From the NCBI GenBank assembly GCA_014773175.1, contig VXCM01000916.1, positions 6,965-70,964 on the forward strand: a stretch of DNA of 64,000 nt, in the 5' to 3' direction. The position numbers and the translations under genes were made by a program. How positions within the stretch are numbered: position 1 is the stretch's first letter; each line of letters opens with the position of its first letter. Of the stretch, positions 1 to 12,200 are shown piece by piece. This stretch comes from Lucifuga dentata. Its lineage: Eukaryota; Chordata; Actinopteri; Ophidiiformes; Bythitidae. Below the pieces are notes generated by a model, which saw nothing but the letters and a program-made list of their open reading frames with translations, searched no databases and was not told where the DNA came from.

Positions 1-2086
1 CCCCCCCCCTGCAATTCCTAGTCACTTTGCCCAAGTCCCTTCCAGGTTCCCTTGGGGCTGAGGCTTGGTGATGAAAGTGAGAATTAATCTCTAACAGCAT
101 GTGTGTGCATGCGTGCACCCACACAAACACACACACACATGCACACTTCCTACACACACATCAAGTATGCAGGGATCTTGCAAATGGAGTTAAATCTGTT
201 TTTGAGTGACACATCGTTCCATCACCACATACACACACTTATTGAACTATTCAAATGGGTCAAAACAGAACACTCTAAAGTGTGCAGTGTATTAATGGTT
301 GTAGCTGAGAATGAATGTGTTGCTATGGAAATAGAAGAAGAGGCAGACATGCTGAGTCAGCAGCAGGACCAGCTTCTCCGCTGCTGTTTGTGCTGTTTGG
401 AGTGTTTGGAGTGTTTGGCCGGCTCCATGCTTCAACCCATTTGTTTCTCAAGGCCGATATGTTTTGCCTGTCACCACCTGCAATTACGTTTTCTGAAAGT
501 ATAAAGTTGCCAAAGGCTGGCAAACTAAAATATTGTACCTGCCTAAAATAGTTTTGCTACTGCAGATACAATATTTCATATGAATTTTTCATGGGAATAT
601 TGAATCAGGTGGCTGAAAGGTTCAATTGAGAGGCATGAATAGAGTTTACATATTTAATGTAAGCTGCTCAGTTGCATATACAGAGATCTCTTTTTTGGTC
701 TTTTTGTTTCTGTCCCACATGGGAGGGATGCTCAGCCTGGTAGCAGCTGAATTTCAGACTGGATGACTTTGGCAACACCTCCACTTGTTCCTCTGTTGCA
801 GTGTTTTACATCAGCTCACACAAAGATGACTCACCGCTTGTTCCCTCTCTGCCAACTGCTGGAACAAGGCAAATTATAAAAAAACATTTAAAAAAAATGT
901 CATAATGCAAACTGAATAGTGGGATACATTTAAGCTGAGAGTTTTTTGTTTTTTGTTTTCCCCCCCATGGGGCAAGATGTTCTTCAGGAGACTAAGGTTG
1001 GTTCGTCTGTCAGTCTCATGATGCTGCCTCTCCTCATATGATGCTGACAGGATGCTGCTCAGTCATGTGGCGTAGGCGCTGCAGAAATAATGAATGTTGT
1101 GAATGTTAAGTGAGCGAGCACAGTTGCTTATTGTGTCGTAGGATTAGAGGAGTTTAAGACAAATGAAGCAAAGGCCCTCATATGAAGAGGCGCTCGCTCA
1201 CCCAGCACTCGTCTAACAGCGCTGATCAAGTTAGATTTCAAGATAGATTGAGCTCGGAGAGATATTTTGCCTAACAAATGTGCCACGAACATAGTAATAC
1301 AAACGAGCGGATCAGCTTTTCAACGTTACACTGGTAAATGACATGGTTATCGTGGTTATTAATTTCCTCTACAGCAGCATCTGACGCCGCTCACATCGCT
1401 ACATGTCAGGGGACACTTTTTGCTGTGTGTTTGTTTCCGCGCTAACAAGAAAAGCAGTTCAGAGTGTTTTAGCTGAGCTCTGTCAGTGTGACATAAATCA
1501 TTCCTGCACATTTCCTATCACATTATAGCAGGAAAAAACAAACACGCTCAACCAATCCTAGAAACAATTTATACAGTGATGGCTTCATTTTTCCAAAGCC
1601 AACATGCCAATGCTGGACACTCACAGCTAATTTGAGAAGGGTGCACTGAGGGAAATATCCTATATGGAGGGGCATTAGGATTAAACTAACTTAAAAATAG
1701 TTATCCAGCCAGGCAGTGGACAAATAGAAGAGGTTTTGCTACTTTGTTTAAACTGGCACAACAAGCCAATATATACTTTTTTTTTTTTTTTTTTTTTTTT
1801 GCTTTGATTTGATCAGAAAGAATCCATTAAAACTAACATGGAAAACCCGCATGTAACTTCACTCATTCATATGTTAGAAAATCAGAGCGACCTTTACTCT
1901 TTTATGATAGATTTTTACCAGACTTTTTTTTTTTCTAAGCTAAGGTATAGCCTCATTAATTTCTTTTTGTTTCATGTTTTTATGGATTTTTATTGCGTCT
2001 CTCTTATGATTGGTTGACCAGACAATACTCTCCAGTATTTTTAACAGCATTTTGTGGGCATTAATTTTGCTCATCACTGCAATGTC
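1..2086. other. Intronic sequence, no gene; simple repeats only
   Basis: It opens with a C run (1-9) and has a CA-rich patch (118-146), a 24-base T run (1777-1800) and a shorter T run (1926-1935). The part around 1080-1460 is less repetitive and holds several CpG dinucleotides, unlike its surroundings. I see no coding exon: the frame at 103-504 is cysteine-rich but has no zinc-binding spacing and begins in the CA repeat. Confidence 0.6.
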
Positions 2087-2743
2087 TTAAAGCTGCAGTC
2101 GGCACATTTGTAAAGTGGGCGGAATCATCAGAGCCAAGAAACACAATGTGCACCCTGTAACAGTGGAAATCCTGATAACACCACTTCTTCATACAGAGAA
2201 TATATAAAAAAAAACTGCAAATTAAGATAAAGTCTGTACCTGTCCAGCTTGTTGCCAGCTCAGCATCACTTTTCCAGCCTTCCAATATTTTTACCGCTCG
2301 CCATCAGTGGATAGAAGTTGCAATATTAATACGACTTCTTTCCCAGTCTCTGTTCCTTTTTAGCTAACTGTTCCTCTTTCTTCTTCCGTTGTTTTCCTTT
2401 TCTTGCAGAGAAAGTTGATGTAGATGAAGGAGGAATTGGTCATTTCTTCGCAGGCTCTGCCATTACGCTTGTTTACTAGTCGTATCCACCCACAGCTGAA
2501 CACGGCGTCATAAATGCACATGAGATGTGATTGTTTCTTTGTGCTGATTGGTGGAAAAATTCAGGGCCGAATGTTTTCTTCAAATCAGATTTACTTCAGT
2601 AGGACGAGCCACAGAGGTCTGTTTTTTTTTTTTTTTTTTTTTAATCAGACCACTTAATAAATACATACCTATCAGAATTTAATGAAAGTTGAAGAAAATT
2701 CAATAAAAATGTGTTTTTAAAAAGTTGCCAACTGCAGCTTTAA
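2087..2743. mobile_element. TTAA-flanked MITE (649 bp)
   Basis: The ends are inverted: AGCTGCAGTCGGCA at 2091 and the reverse complement of AGCTGCAGTTGGCA ending at 2739. Both ends are flanked by TTAA (2087-2090 and 2740-2743), the target duplication of piggyBac-type transposons. There is no transposase; a T run sits near 2623-2642. It is non-autonomous and old. The name of the family is not known to me. Similar single ends (TTAAAGCTG-like) occur near 9329 and 44583. Confidence 0.7.
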
Positions 2744-3317
2744 AGGCTGATAATTACAGCATACGTCCAAAAAGGATCCAACGTTTTCCCCAGAATTGTC
2801 TTCCTGTCAGAGAGGAAAAGCTCATAACACCATGACAGCCAACACGATGGGACAGCACACTACTGACAATCCAAATGTGACATCAAAATTAATTAATGTT
2901 GTGAGCTTCTCATAGTTTCCCTCTGTCATATTGATTTTTCTGAAGTATTTATTCCAACATACATCCATCATATCAGAGGTGTGAACACTGACTCAGCCAG
3001 ATCTAGTGGGAGGCACTGCAGTTTGTTACCTCCACACCACCATCCATCACATAACTTCCCGATCAGCAAAAAAACTTTTCTGCCTCAACTTTTATTTTGT
3101 AAACCTGAGGAAGTGTTGCTGAAGTTTCTGTTCCTCTCGACCAGTCTGCGTCACATGAAAGACACTGACATCATCTTCCCGACCGCCAGTTTGATCCCTT
3201 ATCTGTATTTACCTGGGATTTCTGTGATGACTCTAGAGGTTACCATGGCAACAGATGGCGGTAATGACAACACTCACTTTCATCTCCAGAGTGAGACATT
3301 TTGTTCCCTGTCATTTC

Positions 3318-3320
<3 letters not shown>
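2744..3320. other. Intronic sequence, nothing recognised
   Basis: Mixed-composition sequence between a MITE and the first GT repeat. A 129-codon open frame covers 2981-3370 but ends in the GT repeat and shows no domain or splice-site support, so it is not called. Confidence 0.5.
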
Positions 3321-3351
<31 letters not shown>

Positions 3352-3755
3352 GGCATGGGGATTAAGGTGAGGGTTCCAAAAAAGGGATATGGCCTGTTAC
3401 CAATCCATGTAGTGATCTTTTGAAGCTGTCTTTTGTGTTATAGTACACACATACACACACACACGCACATGCCTTAATCACTATATCTCCTGCAGCTTTA
3501 CAGTTGTATTGTGTGAGAGAGGCTCATTTTTCTATACTTCTTTGCTCTTACACACCACACACACATACACACACACACACTCACAATCTCACACACAAAC
3601 AAACACTTACACACATGCAGTGATTCAAGTGATTCATTATGGGTGCAAACTGCTCATTTCTGGAAGTAAACAACCAGCTTTCAATCATTAGCTACACACT
3701 GCCCTTACCTCATGAATACTAAGTACAGGCCAAATGCACATACTGTACATGCATG

Positions 3756-3786
<31 letters not shown>

Positions 3787-3897
3787 TCTCCCTGTGTGTG
3801 TGAGAACATGCCAGTCTCACACAAACAGTCTATAACTGATACCTTTGTCTTGTCAACATTTTTCAGCATGGATTGTTAAGTGCACAGCCACACATTT

Positions 3898-3935
<38 letters not shown>

Positions 3936-4167
3936 TCTTTTACTCTGTCGCTCTTTAGTGATTCTCTCTCATCTTGCTCGCTCTCTGATGTTCATGTGAA
4001 GTCAGCTTAATTAATTACCACATAATGAAGCTTCCCTCCACACACACACTGCCATTGAAGGGGTAGTTACAGCTAGATGACGATGCTTAGTTCCTCTTGG
4101 GAAATCTGTGGAATGATGCAGTTTTGGGCTTTGTTGTATGTACGTGTGTGTGTGTGTGTGTGTGTGT
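3321..4167. repeat. CA/GT microsatellite cluster
   Basis: Five arrays in 850 bases: (GT)n 3321-3348, CA-rich 3443-3468 and 3549-3617, (CA)n 3757-3786 and 3899-3934, then (GT)n 4144-4167. The orientation switches between CA and GT, so neighbouring arrays are complementary to each other. The sequence between them has no recognised content. Confidence 0.95.
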
Positions 4168-4430
4168 ATACAGTATGTGTTCATACAGAATGTGTTTGTG
4201 TTGTGTACTACTTGCAAGTTCTATTTTGGTAAACATAAGGACCAAGCTTTTGAATGGGAAGTTTAATCATTTTCATTTTCATAGGATTTACTCCAGATTT
4301 TGTATTCTTTTCAAGCTGGAAAACCCTCTGAAACTGTGTTTATGCCAAAACACAGAGGGATTGATGGCTGTGACTGGAACAGATACAGCATGATTTTTCA
4401 TCAAAGTGCATTCATTTTTTGCTATACTGG

Positions 4431-4466
4431 TCTAAAGCCTGGGTAAGCAAAATCCCAGGCTTTAGA
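4431..4466. repeat. Perfect 13-bp inverted repeat, 10-nt loop
   Basis: Arm TCTAAAGCCTGGG at 4431-4443 is exactly complementary to 4454-4466; the loop is 4444-4453. No flanking duplication was recognised. Confidence 0.9.
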
Positions 4467-4920
4467 TTATGCAAATTTATTAAGATTAAGCAGATTTAAG
4501 GAAAATCTGTTCAGACTGCGGTAAACTGGAAGTTTGTGTCTGTGTGGTTATCATGGCGGAATAAGCAAGCTGGTAAGGAAAGATTACATTGACAAGCATT
4601 TTTACTTGCTAAATGTGTTAAAGTTAAATCATGAATCAAAGGACAAGTTTGGCTAACATGATGGTAGCGTTCTGCAATAACCTGCACTTACAGTACTCCG
4701 CTTTACGGAAGAAAGTTAATCATGCCCGTGCACATTGCAATTTTGCAGGCATGTGACCAACTCTTGTTTCTTTACATTTACAGTTTTACCATAAATGCTT
4801 GTTTAAATGCTTGTTTAACGAATCCGGCTGACCTTCAACCTCAACAGTCTCATCTGCAGAACTGGTCAGAAGATGTATGTGGTTGACTGAAGCTTATAGA
4901 CTGGTAGATAGGATAATGAC

Positions 4921-4922
<2 letters not shown>

Positions 4923-4962
<40 letters not shown>
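4923..4962. repeat. (TG)20 microsatellite
   Basis: Uninterrupted TG dinucleotide run. A second, CA-rich patch follows at 5098-5130. The sequence from 4467 to 4922 holds no recognised feature. Confidence 0.95.
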
Positions 4963-4965
<3 letters not shown>

Positions 4966-5130
4966 ATCTGTGTGTATTGTACAGACTGGGGGAGTGATGG
5001 GTAATGGGTGTTAAAGCCTAAACAAGCTTTGGAGCTTGACTGCCATTCCCACGGGTCCATGTCTGGAATCCTATCACTACCATCCCCCCAGCTTCACACA
5101 TACACACATGGACACACACACACACATGCA

Positions 5131-5897
5131 CATTAGGTTAAGGGTTAACTCCCTTTCTCCCAGCCCTATTGTTACTATGGAGATGAGGGTGAGAAATGAC
5201 TGGCCACTGGTCAAGTAACACATTTCAGTCAGAAAAATGGCACCATATGTGAAGTTGATTATACAGTATAATTATATCATTTCTATCAAATGTACATTAA
5301 GTAAAATACTGTATAATGTCATATATAAAAATCAACACTATTAGTGTCACTCTGAATGAAGTAAAATGAAAGAAAGCACACAAAGAAGTGGTGATGCCAG
5401 CCAAGTTGACTAAAGTAACATCAGCTATCTAAAATCTTACAGTCAGTCCGTGTGTAACTTGGGTCTGATTTTTGGCTTGATTGATGGCAAAGTCACAGTC
5501 TGTGTAATGGCATCACGTTACATTTTCTAGCTAGTGAAAGATTCAGAACAAACCAGTTAGCTCTTGCTGCCGTATGGGACTGCCAGTGTGCAAATTGTGT
5601 TTTGCAGCTTTAAATGTTTTTCTGCTGTAGAAGAAAAAAAAGGTGTGAAGAGTCATAGTTTATGACTCCAGGACAGTTTATGTAAGGCTTCTGTTAGCGC
5701 CTCCACCACGTGTGTCTGTAATAAAAGATGAGGTTCCAATGCTAATGTGCTTGAAGAAGTGGAACGGTTCTCTTGGGGGGAAGAAAATTGTGGAAACACA
5801 CAGGTTTCTCCAGGTGTCAGAGTCCAGTGTGTGTGTGACAATGTGTGTGTCTGCTTAGGTGTTCAAATATTCAAGTTCTTTCCTGTGTTGTTGCAAA

Positions 5898-5928
<31 letters not shown>

Positions 5929-6329
5929 CTCCACCTCCACATCTTTCTCTGTAATGGAGAGATGTTGAAATGCACCCACCACCCACTTTAGACTTGGCAG
6001 GAAACAAAATCTTGGACTGAGTACAGAAGAGAGATCAACACACACAGACTCACACACACTCACACACGCGCACATGTCTGATGAGAATGTGGAAACATGG
6101 CAGCGAGTACAGGTCTTCCTCTCCGCTGACGTGCTGTTCGGTTCATCTTTGAGAAATTATTCTTCTCTCCTCCTCCTCTTATTCTTTTTCTCTCTATTTT
6201 CTTTGTCCTCAGATTGACTTCACATCAGAGTGCAGACTCAGTTTTACACTTTCCGCTTTTTTACTGTCAGAGATTTATTAATTGGATTTTTCAAAGTTCT
6301 AGTAATATGACATGAATTTTAACCACATG

Positions 6330-6332
<3 letters not shown>
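5131..6332. other. Intronic sequence with (TCC)n at 5903-5932
   Basis: No exon seen. A (TCC)n trinucleotide array lies at 5903-5932, GT-rich bits at 5828-5850, and CA-rich bits at 6038-6074. Pyrimidine-rich text covers about 6118-6205. Confidence 0.6.

Positions 6333-6371
<39 letters not shown>
6333..6371. repeat. (AG)n microsatellite
   Basis: Uninterrupted AG run of about 19 units. Confidence 0.95.
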
Positions 6372-6374
<3 letters not shown>

Positions 6375-6502
6375 GGCCAAAAGACACCAAACCAACTCAC
6401 AAAAACCTAAAATACTAATATTATTTTTACACATTATTAGAATTAGAGGGATCAAATACACATATCACAGAAACTAAAAAGCCTATATGAAAAATATAAT
6501 TT

Positions 6503-6610
6503 AGGGCTGCAACAACTGACTGTTTTTATTACTGATTATACTGTTGATAGTTTTTTTAAATCAATTGATTATCATGTCACAAATTGTAAAAATATCATGA
6601 CAAGTTACTA
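6503..6610 (+). mobile_element. hAT-type repeat end, left fragment
   Basis: It starts AGGGCTGCAACAACTGAC, followed by text resembling an alternating ATTA/GATTA pattern. This matches the terminal motif AGGGCTGCAACTAAC of a very common vertebrate non-autonomous element class, usually placed with hAT transposons. The matching right end is not visible downstream. A related right end is at 16250-16327. Confidence 0.6.
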
Positions 6611-6660
6611 GAACACAAAGTCATTTGTTCTGTTGATTCTGTCTGCAATTAACATTCCAA

Positions 6661-6960
6661 AACTCTTTGGTTACCAGGGTAACCCTGATTCTCTGAGAAC
6701 AGAGTTAGGTATGTCACTATAAGAAGCACTTTCTGGAGTGACCAAACACAGAAGCTCCACTCCCAGCATGTCTGCTGATGGACGGATGAGTCACATGGAT
6801 TGCTCAGGCAGGCCTGGTAAACACACAAGCATTCTCAGTGCAGTTCTTCACCTGCTAACACAGATAATAACAGCAGCATGGTGAGACTCTCTCACCATGC
6901 TGCTGTTCATGCTGCTCACTCTGTTCTCATACAACCGCTGTTTCATACCCAAACCTTTTC
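6661..6960. repeat. Unclassified dispersed-repeat-like segment with foldback
   Basis: It begins with GGTTACC AG GGTAACC, a small perfect inverted repeat near 6669-6684, followed by text I associate with a dispersed fish repeat. It also contains the hairpin at 6869-6907. Class unknown; recognition rests on memory of similar fish sequence. Confidence 0.35.
6869..6907. repeat. Perfect 18-bp hairpin, 3-nt loop
   Basis: Arm AACAGCAGCATGGTGAGA (6869-6886) pairs exactly with 6890-6907, leaving the loop CTC. Arms this exact, with so short a loop, suggest a recent foldback event, a short palindromic insertion or a sequencing artefact. Confidence 0.95.
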
Positions 6961-7424
6961 TTTGATATTCACCTGGTAATGGACTACTCTGATATGGAAC
7001 AACTCTATGTGCTCCCAAGCTCATAACACCTCTGCCTCGAGGGGGCCATGAGCAAACTATGAAGAACCCACACTGAACACACCAGTGAAGATGCAGTCAC
7101 AAATAAAGAGATAAAACTAAATAAATGTGTGCAGAGATGTTCAAACTGCAGCGGCATAAATATCTTTCACAGAAATGTCCCTGAAGAGGCCAATGACATG
7201 GACATGCCCCTGGTGGATTGCCTCTTATTGGCCATGAAAGCGACAGGTTTGGAATATGATTATGATGTATGATATACGACATGGCCATCTCAAACTCACT
7301 ACAGATACCACAGGATGGAATATTACTTAGGAATATTGTTGTGATATTGTCGTTATATTTGGTTCAGAAAGCTATTCTGTGCTGATAAATATGATATTCT
7401 TGTGAAATGGGTGTTGCTCTGTAC

Positions 7425-7473
7425 TGTGTGTGTGTGTGCGTGCGTGCGCGCGTGCGTGCATGCATGTGCGTGC
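7425..7473. repeat. Alternating TG/CG tract
   Basis: 49 bases of strict pyrimidine-purine alternation, including a GCGCGC core and TGCATGCATG. This differs from the plain TG runs around it and is the base pattern that favours Z-DNA. Confidence 0.9.
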
Positions 7474-7675
7474 TTGTGTGTGTTTCTTGGGGTCAGATAA
7501 GACCATGCAGGTTATTTTGGGACACACTCTGATTCAGCTTTCATGGCTGCAGTATAACCATGGTCAGCTTTCTACTGTGTGTGCGTGTCTATATGCATGT
7601 GTGTGGATGTATTATATGCACATACGTACATATAATATAAGGATATGTGTCTTGGAATGGCTAAATGTTTTAATG

Positions 7676-7891
7676 CTGGGTTTCTTAATCATGGCGTCAG
7701 AACCACATGCGGGTTGATGTGATAAGCAGACGGTCATTTCCTACACTGATATGTGCCGTATGAGATACGCTGGATTAAAATTAATAGGGTTGAAAGCATT
7801 TGGAGCTTCTGCCAGCATACCATGCAAAAACTTTATGAGAATGTTGGGTTCTAAAAACGTTTTATGGGCCAGAAGAGGTTGAGAAACCCTG
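7676..7891. mobile_element. Short hAT-like MITE (216 bp)
   Basis: The left end CTGGGTTTCTTAATC (7676) is inverted relative to the right end GGTTGAGAAACCCTG (7877-7891). Flanking eight-mers are similar, TTTTAATG on the left and TTTTAAAA on the right, as expected for an aged 8-bp hAT target duplication. No coding capacity. Assignment to hAT is by end motif and flank length only. Confidence 0.6.
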
Positions 7892-7919
7892 TTTTAAAAT
7901 GTTGCACTGGTAGGATGAG

Positions 7920-7923
<4 letters not shown>

Positions 7924-7972
<49 letters not shown>

Positions 7973-8082
7973 GCATGTCATAATGTTATGTTCAGTGGAA
8001 AGGGAGTGTGTGGGGAAAGTTGGAAGGAGAATACCAGTGCCCAGTGGCAGTTATGTTGTGAATTATTGGCTTTGGTTCTGGT

Positions 8083-8137
<55 letters not shown>
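7924..8137. repeat. Two GT arrays (7924-7970, 8085-8137)
   Basis: Long GT runs separated by about 115 bases. The Cys-Val repeats translated from them are not genes. Confidence 0.95.
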
Positions 8138-8138
<1 letters not shown>

Positions 8139-8460
8139 GTGAGCGATTTGGCAGTTTCCTCCCTCCAGGACAGGGATTATGTAAGCAGAGAGAAGGGAGG
8201 TCATATCACATCTTCCACTGGCTGAATTGTATTCACACTGGAAGCACTGGTGCAATCAAAGTCTTACGTTCATAAATGTAAAACGACTTTTCCAGAGCAG
8301 CTCTGCTCTCAGAGGTACTAAGCGATCACCGTTGTTGAAGCTTTTTCCAATTTCCACATAACGAAAGATAAATGATATGGTCAACATGCCACAGGTTAGG
8401 TTTTCCAGATGGTGAACTTTCTGTTATTATTCTAACTGGGAAAAACACCACAATATGTAC

Positions 8461-9086
8461 TTTTTTTTTAAATGAATAAATTAAACTTAATTAAAAGAAT
8501 CCCAAGTTTCTCTTCTAAAGAGGATAAAACTTTAATGATCCCTGTGGGCAAATGTGGTTGTTGCAAGTAGTAATAGTATAAAACAGGAAATACAACATGA
8601 ATAAGTAAACAGTTTGGGTTATTAAAGTATACAGGCAGCAATTAAAACACAAGAAAAAGTCTGGTCAACACAGTGTCACTGGTCACTGAGGCTGGAGAGG
8701 GAGAGAGAGGGAGAGAGAGAGGGAGAGNGAGAGAGAGAGAGAGAGAGCTACAGATGGAGAAAAGCTGCAGGACATACACTTAGAGCTGTTGCCATGGCAA
8801 CATGCACAAACCAGTCAAAAGCTCAATCAATGGCGAACTCAAACTGACATCACCCTCAAATAAATACACCACCAGGAAAAAATACGAGTGTGTGTATGTC
8901 TGTGTGTAAAAAAAAATAAAAAAAAAAATAAAATAAAAAAAAAAAAAATAATAATAATTAATTCAAATAAATATATGAATAAATAAAAAATTAATAAATA
9001 ATTTTAAAAAAAAGCTGTTTATGCTTGTATGTTTACTTGATGTATTTTTCTTATGTTTGTATATGGGCATTGATTTGACATACCTT

Positions 9087-9122
<36 letters not shown>

Positions 9123-9288
9123 GTGTGTTTCCACTGCTGAAATCCTCTGTTGCAGACAAAAGCGTCAGTGAACATGATGAATTTTTGGGGGGAAATTTAC
9201 AAATGTGTAGTTTGCTGCAGAAAACTGCCAGTCTCCATGGCAATGGTCTCATTTGTTTACAGTAATTGTAAAAATAAATAAATAAATA
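8461..9288. repeat. Low-complexity and dispersed-repeat stretch
   Basis: Contents in order: a T run (8461-8470); a segment at about 8520-8660 containing text like 'actttaatgatccctgtggg', resembling a widespread fish dispersed repeat; a GA array with a lone N (8698-8747, N at 8728); an A/T-rich run (8909-9012); a CT array (9090-9118); and an (AAAT)n run (about 9270-9290). No exon. Confidence 0.6.
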
Positions 9289-12200
9289 AAAAATCACCGT
9301 TAGTTTGGCGGTGATGATTTAATGGTGCTAAAGCTGCACTGAACAACTTTGCACGTAAGATTGAAATGGCAGGTAGAGACAGACTGCTCACTCACTGCAG
9401 CGTCTAATTTAACACCAACTGTCATTAGCTTTCTAGTCAAGCTAAAACCGGTGAAGTATCATTCAGATTGACAGAAATCTTGGCAGCGGGATTCTGTCGC
9501 AGCGACATGTTATATCTTAACCTGAGAAGACGAGTATTTTTATATAAAGGTTTGGTCTTGTGCTTTTTTTCACTTTCACTTAACATCTATTGTATCATTG
9601 TTCTCATCGCTTGACAATTATCTTCATTTGAGTTAGCCAGCTTACCTGAAGGTTGAAAACGAAGCACACCTATTATTATTCCACACCTTCATCTTGAAAG
9701 TGTGTTATTTTTCTGTTGTCATATTGTTCTGCTGAAAGTTAAGACATGTTTTCAGCTCAGAGCAACACAAAATAACTATCCTACCCTGTACGGACATATT
9801 TTTTTTTATGTATGTATAAACAAAAAGCGTGTGTGTGTGTGTGTGCACATGAGTTTGTGTGTGTGTAGCAGAGCGTCCATCACCTCTGATCCACACCTCA
9901 CCTCCAAAATGAGAGACTTTCACACATTTTTTTTCTGTGCTCCATCATCATCTTCCTCCATCTTTTTTCATCTCTTGTCTCATATCCTGATAACTAGAGT
10001 GATATATTGGCAAAAAGGGTGTTTTCGCTGTTTTTAATCCATAAATAGATGTAGTAAGACGGGAATCATGGAGTCTTTCATGGTTTGATACTTCCACGAT
10101 ACTTTGTATTGAAGAGGCAATTCTCTACACAACATTAGAAGCATCTGGACTTAAAGTTTGGAACTAAATGAGGAGCTACTTTTAGGAGCTATGTGGTTCC
10201 TTCAGTGAGTTCCTAGCTCATATTCCTATTGTGGTTCAAATACCGTGATGATTATGGAGACTAGAGCAAGTGAGTCGTGCCATTTCCACATGCCCCACCA
10301 CCACAAACAACATCAGTAAAGGAAAGAATAGAGGAGATTATTTAGTTTGTTCTTGGTATCCTCCTTGTCAGTCCACGGTTTTATGTATTTTTCCATCTTC
10401 ATCAGAAGTCTCTTGAAACCTCACTGTTGCTGTTTTTGCCATGTACAAAAAATGGCAGCTGTCCTTCTGATTGGGTTTGGGGAAGCTTGCACCTGTCATT
10501 CTTGCACCTGTCTGTCTTGCACTAATCAGTAATGTTCTTTCAAGTGAGCTCCAGCCAGCAGTTTCTGAACTGTTTGAGAGTTTCTACCCTGGAGTAGGAA
10601 CAGAAAAACAGGTCCTGATTCCTTGGTGTGAAATGAAGGAAAGTGCCTGAGTTTAATCGAAACAATACAATAGCACAGTCATCCTCAAAATCCGGACTCT
10701 GGTCTGGATCTGGACCAACCACAACTGTCTCCAGACTCTGAGCAAATTATATTTTTCATATGTATTGTTTGTATTATCTGCGAGACATCTCTGCAATGCA
10801 AGGAATCAAAAGTGCCCGCTTTCAGAATATCCGATTGCCCCACTATCGGCTATGTGCAACACCTCAGTAAAAATTAGGATCCCAGTCCGACCCTGGCTTG
10901 ACTGACTTTAATAAACAGACTTTTGTCTTATTGAAAAATTTTTTAGTGGACCTTTAAGATTTGTATTTGAGTACCCCTGCAATAGCAAATACATTTAAAA
11001 AAAAAAGACATATTATAACGTAAATCAAACATCATAACATATCAACATTGTAATAACTGAAGCTTAAAGGTAAAATTATGTGTTTTCAGTCAAAAAGTTA
11101 TTCACAGGAATAATGAAAGCCCAGTGTCTCTGCTTGTCAGTCGGCATTGCTGCCATCTTGTTCATGTTTCGTTTTCTCCTTCCTCTCTCTCACTCTCTTA
11201 TATTGCTCTCATCTCTTTTTTTGGAGTCATGTTTATTCATTTGGAGAGAGACTTCTGGCAGATGAGTGCAGCCACTCCTTCCCTCAGCTCCCACTTCATT
11301 CATTCACTCAACCGTCCTCAGACTGTTGGCTGTAGTTCAAACTCATCCCGGGCTTCCTTCACCGAGTCCTGCCAGCACTATTAAAACACCACAGGTCATT
11401 CTGCTGTTCTCTGGTACACACTGCAGATCGCTGCCATCGGGAACGTCATATGCCCAAAGTCCAGCGTCATTCTGTCTTACAAACTGGGGAAAAAGCCTTG
11501 TTTGAAGCTTGTCCATCATACTTTATTAAAGGTACTGGTAAATGTCATATGAAATAGAACTTTCAGGACAAAAAGACATCTTGCAAGACTCAAGACACAT
11601 TGATTCAGGCTGTTGGGTATTTTTTGTGGAGGGCCCTCAAGTGAACATTTATCTTTTGTCTTTTGATCGCCCCCCCGGCTGTAATTGGTCCAAATATCAT
11701 GGCTGGTTGTGACACCGGTGAGAAGTACATGGGCAAAACTCCACTTTCGGTTCATTCTACTTCCTCCGCTGTTGGAACACCACAGCTAAACTTTGCATTT
11801 GTCAAATAAAGAGAGAAAATTCTCTATCTTCCTTCCTGCTCTGATTTGGAGGACAAATGCACCATCTCTTCTTCTCTGTCCTCTCTGTCATCTTTTAATT
11901 GCTAAATGATCTATAGCTACAGCCAGCTTCTCTCTCCATTGATTGATCATCATTGAGTCTCTGCTAACAGGCTACTCGTGTCATTGTGCAACCCCTACTG
12001 TCATGGAGTTTCACAAAAAGAACTCTTGTCCCATACAGGATGTGATGTGATGTTCTAGGACGTGTTCAAAGACCCGTTCCTTTATAGTTTCTTTCTACGT
12101 TTTTTGAATTTACTGGAGTCTTTCCAGATTCCTGAACTTGATAAATGCTGTCATGGCCTACTTCCAACACCACGCCACCATGTCCTAGAATTGTTTGTTT

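Noticed and set aside
103..504. Cysteine-rich 133-codon open frame as a possible RING exon
   Set aside because: The cysteines lack the RING spacing (no C-x-x-C followed by C-x-H-x-x-C), the frame starts in a CA repeat, and there are no good splice sites.
3321..5130. CRISPR-like or satellite array
   Set aside because: Only dinucleotide microsatellites with unique, irregular spacers; the genome is eukaryotic.
7922..8275. Cys-Val repeat open frames
   Set aside because: They are translations of GT microsatellites. The same happens at many other GT/CA and CT/GA arrays.
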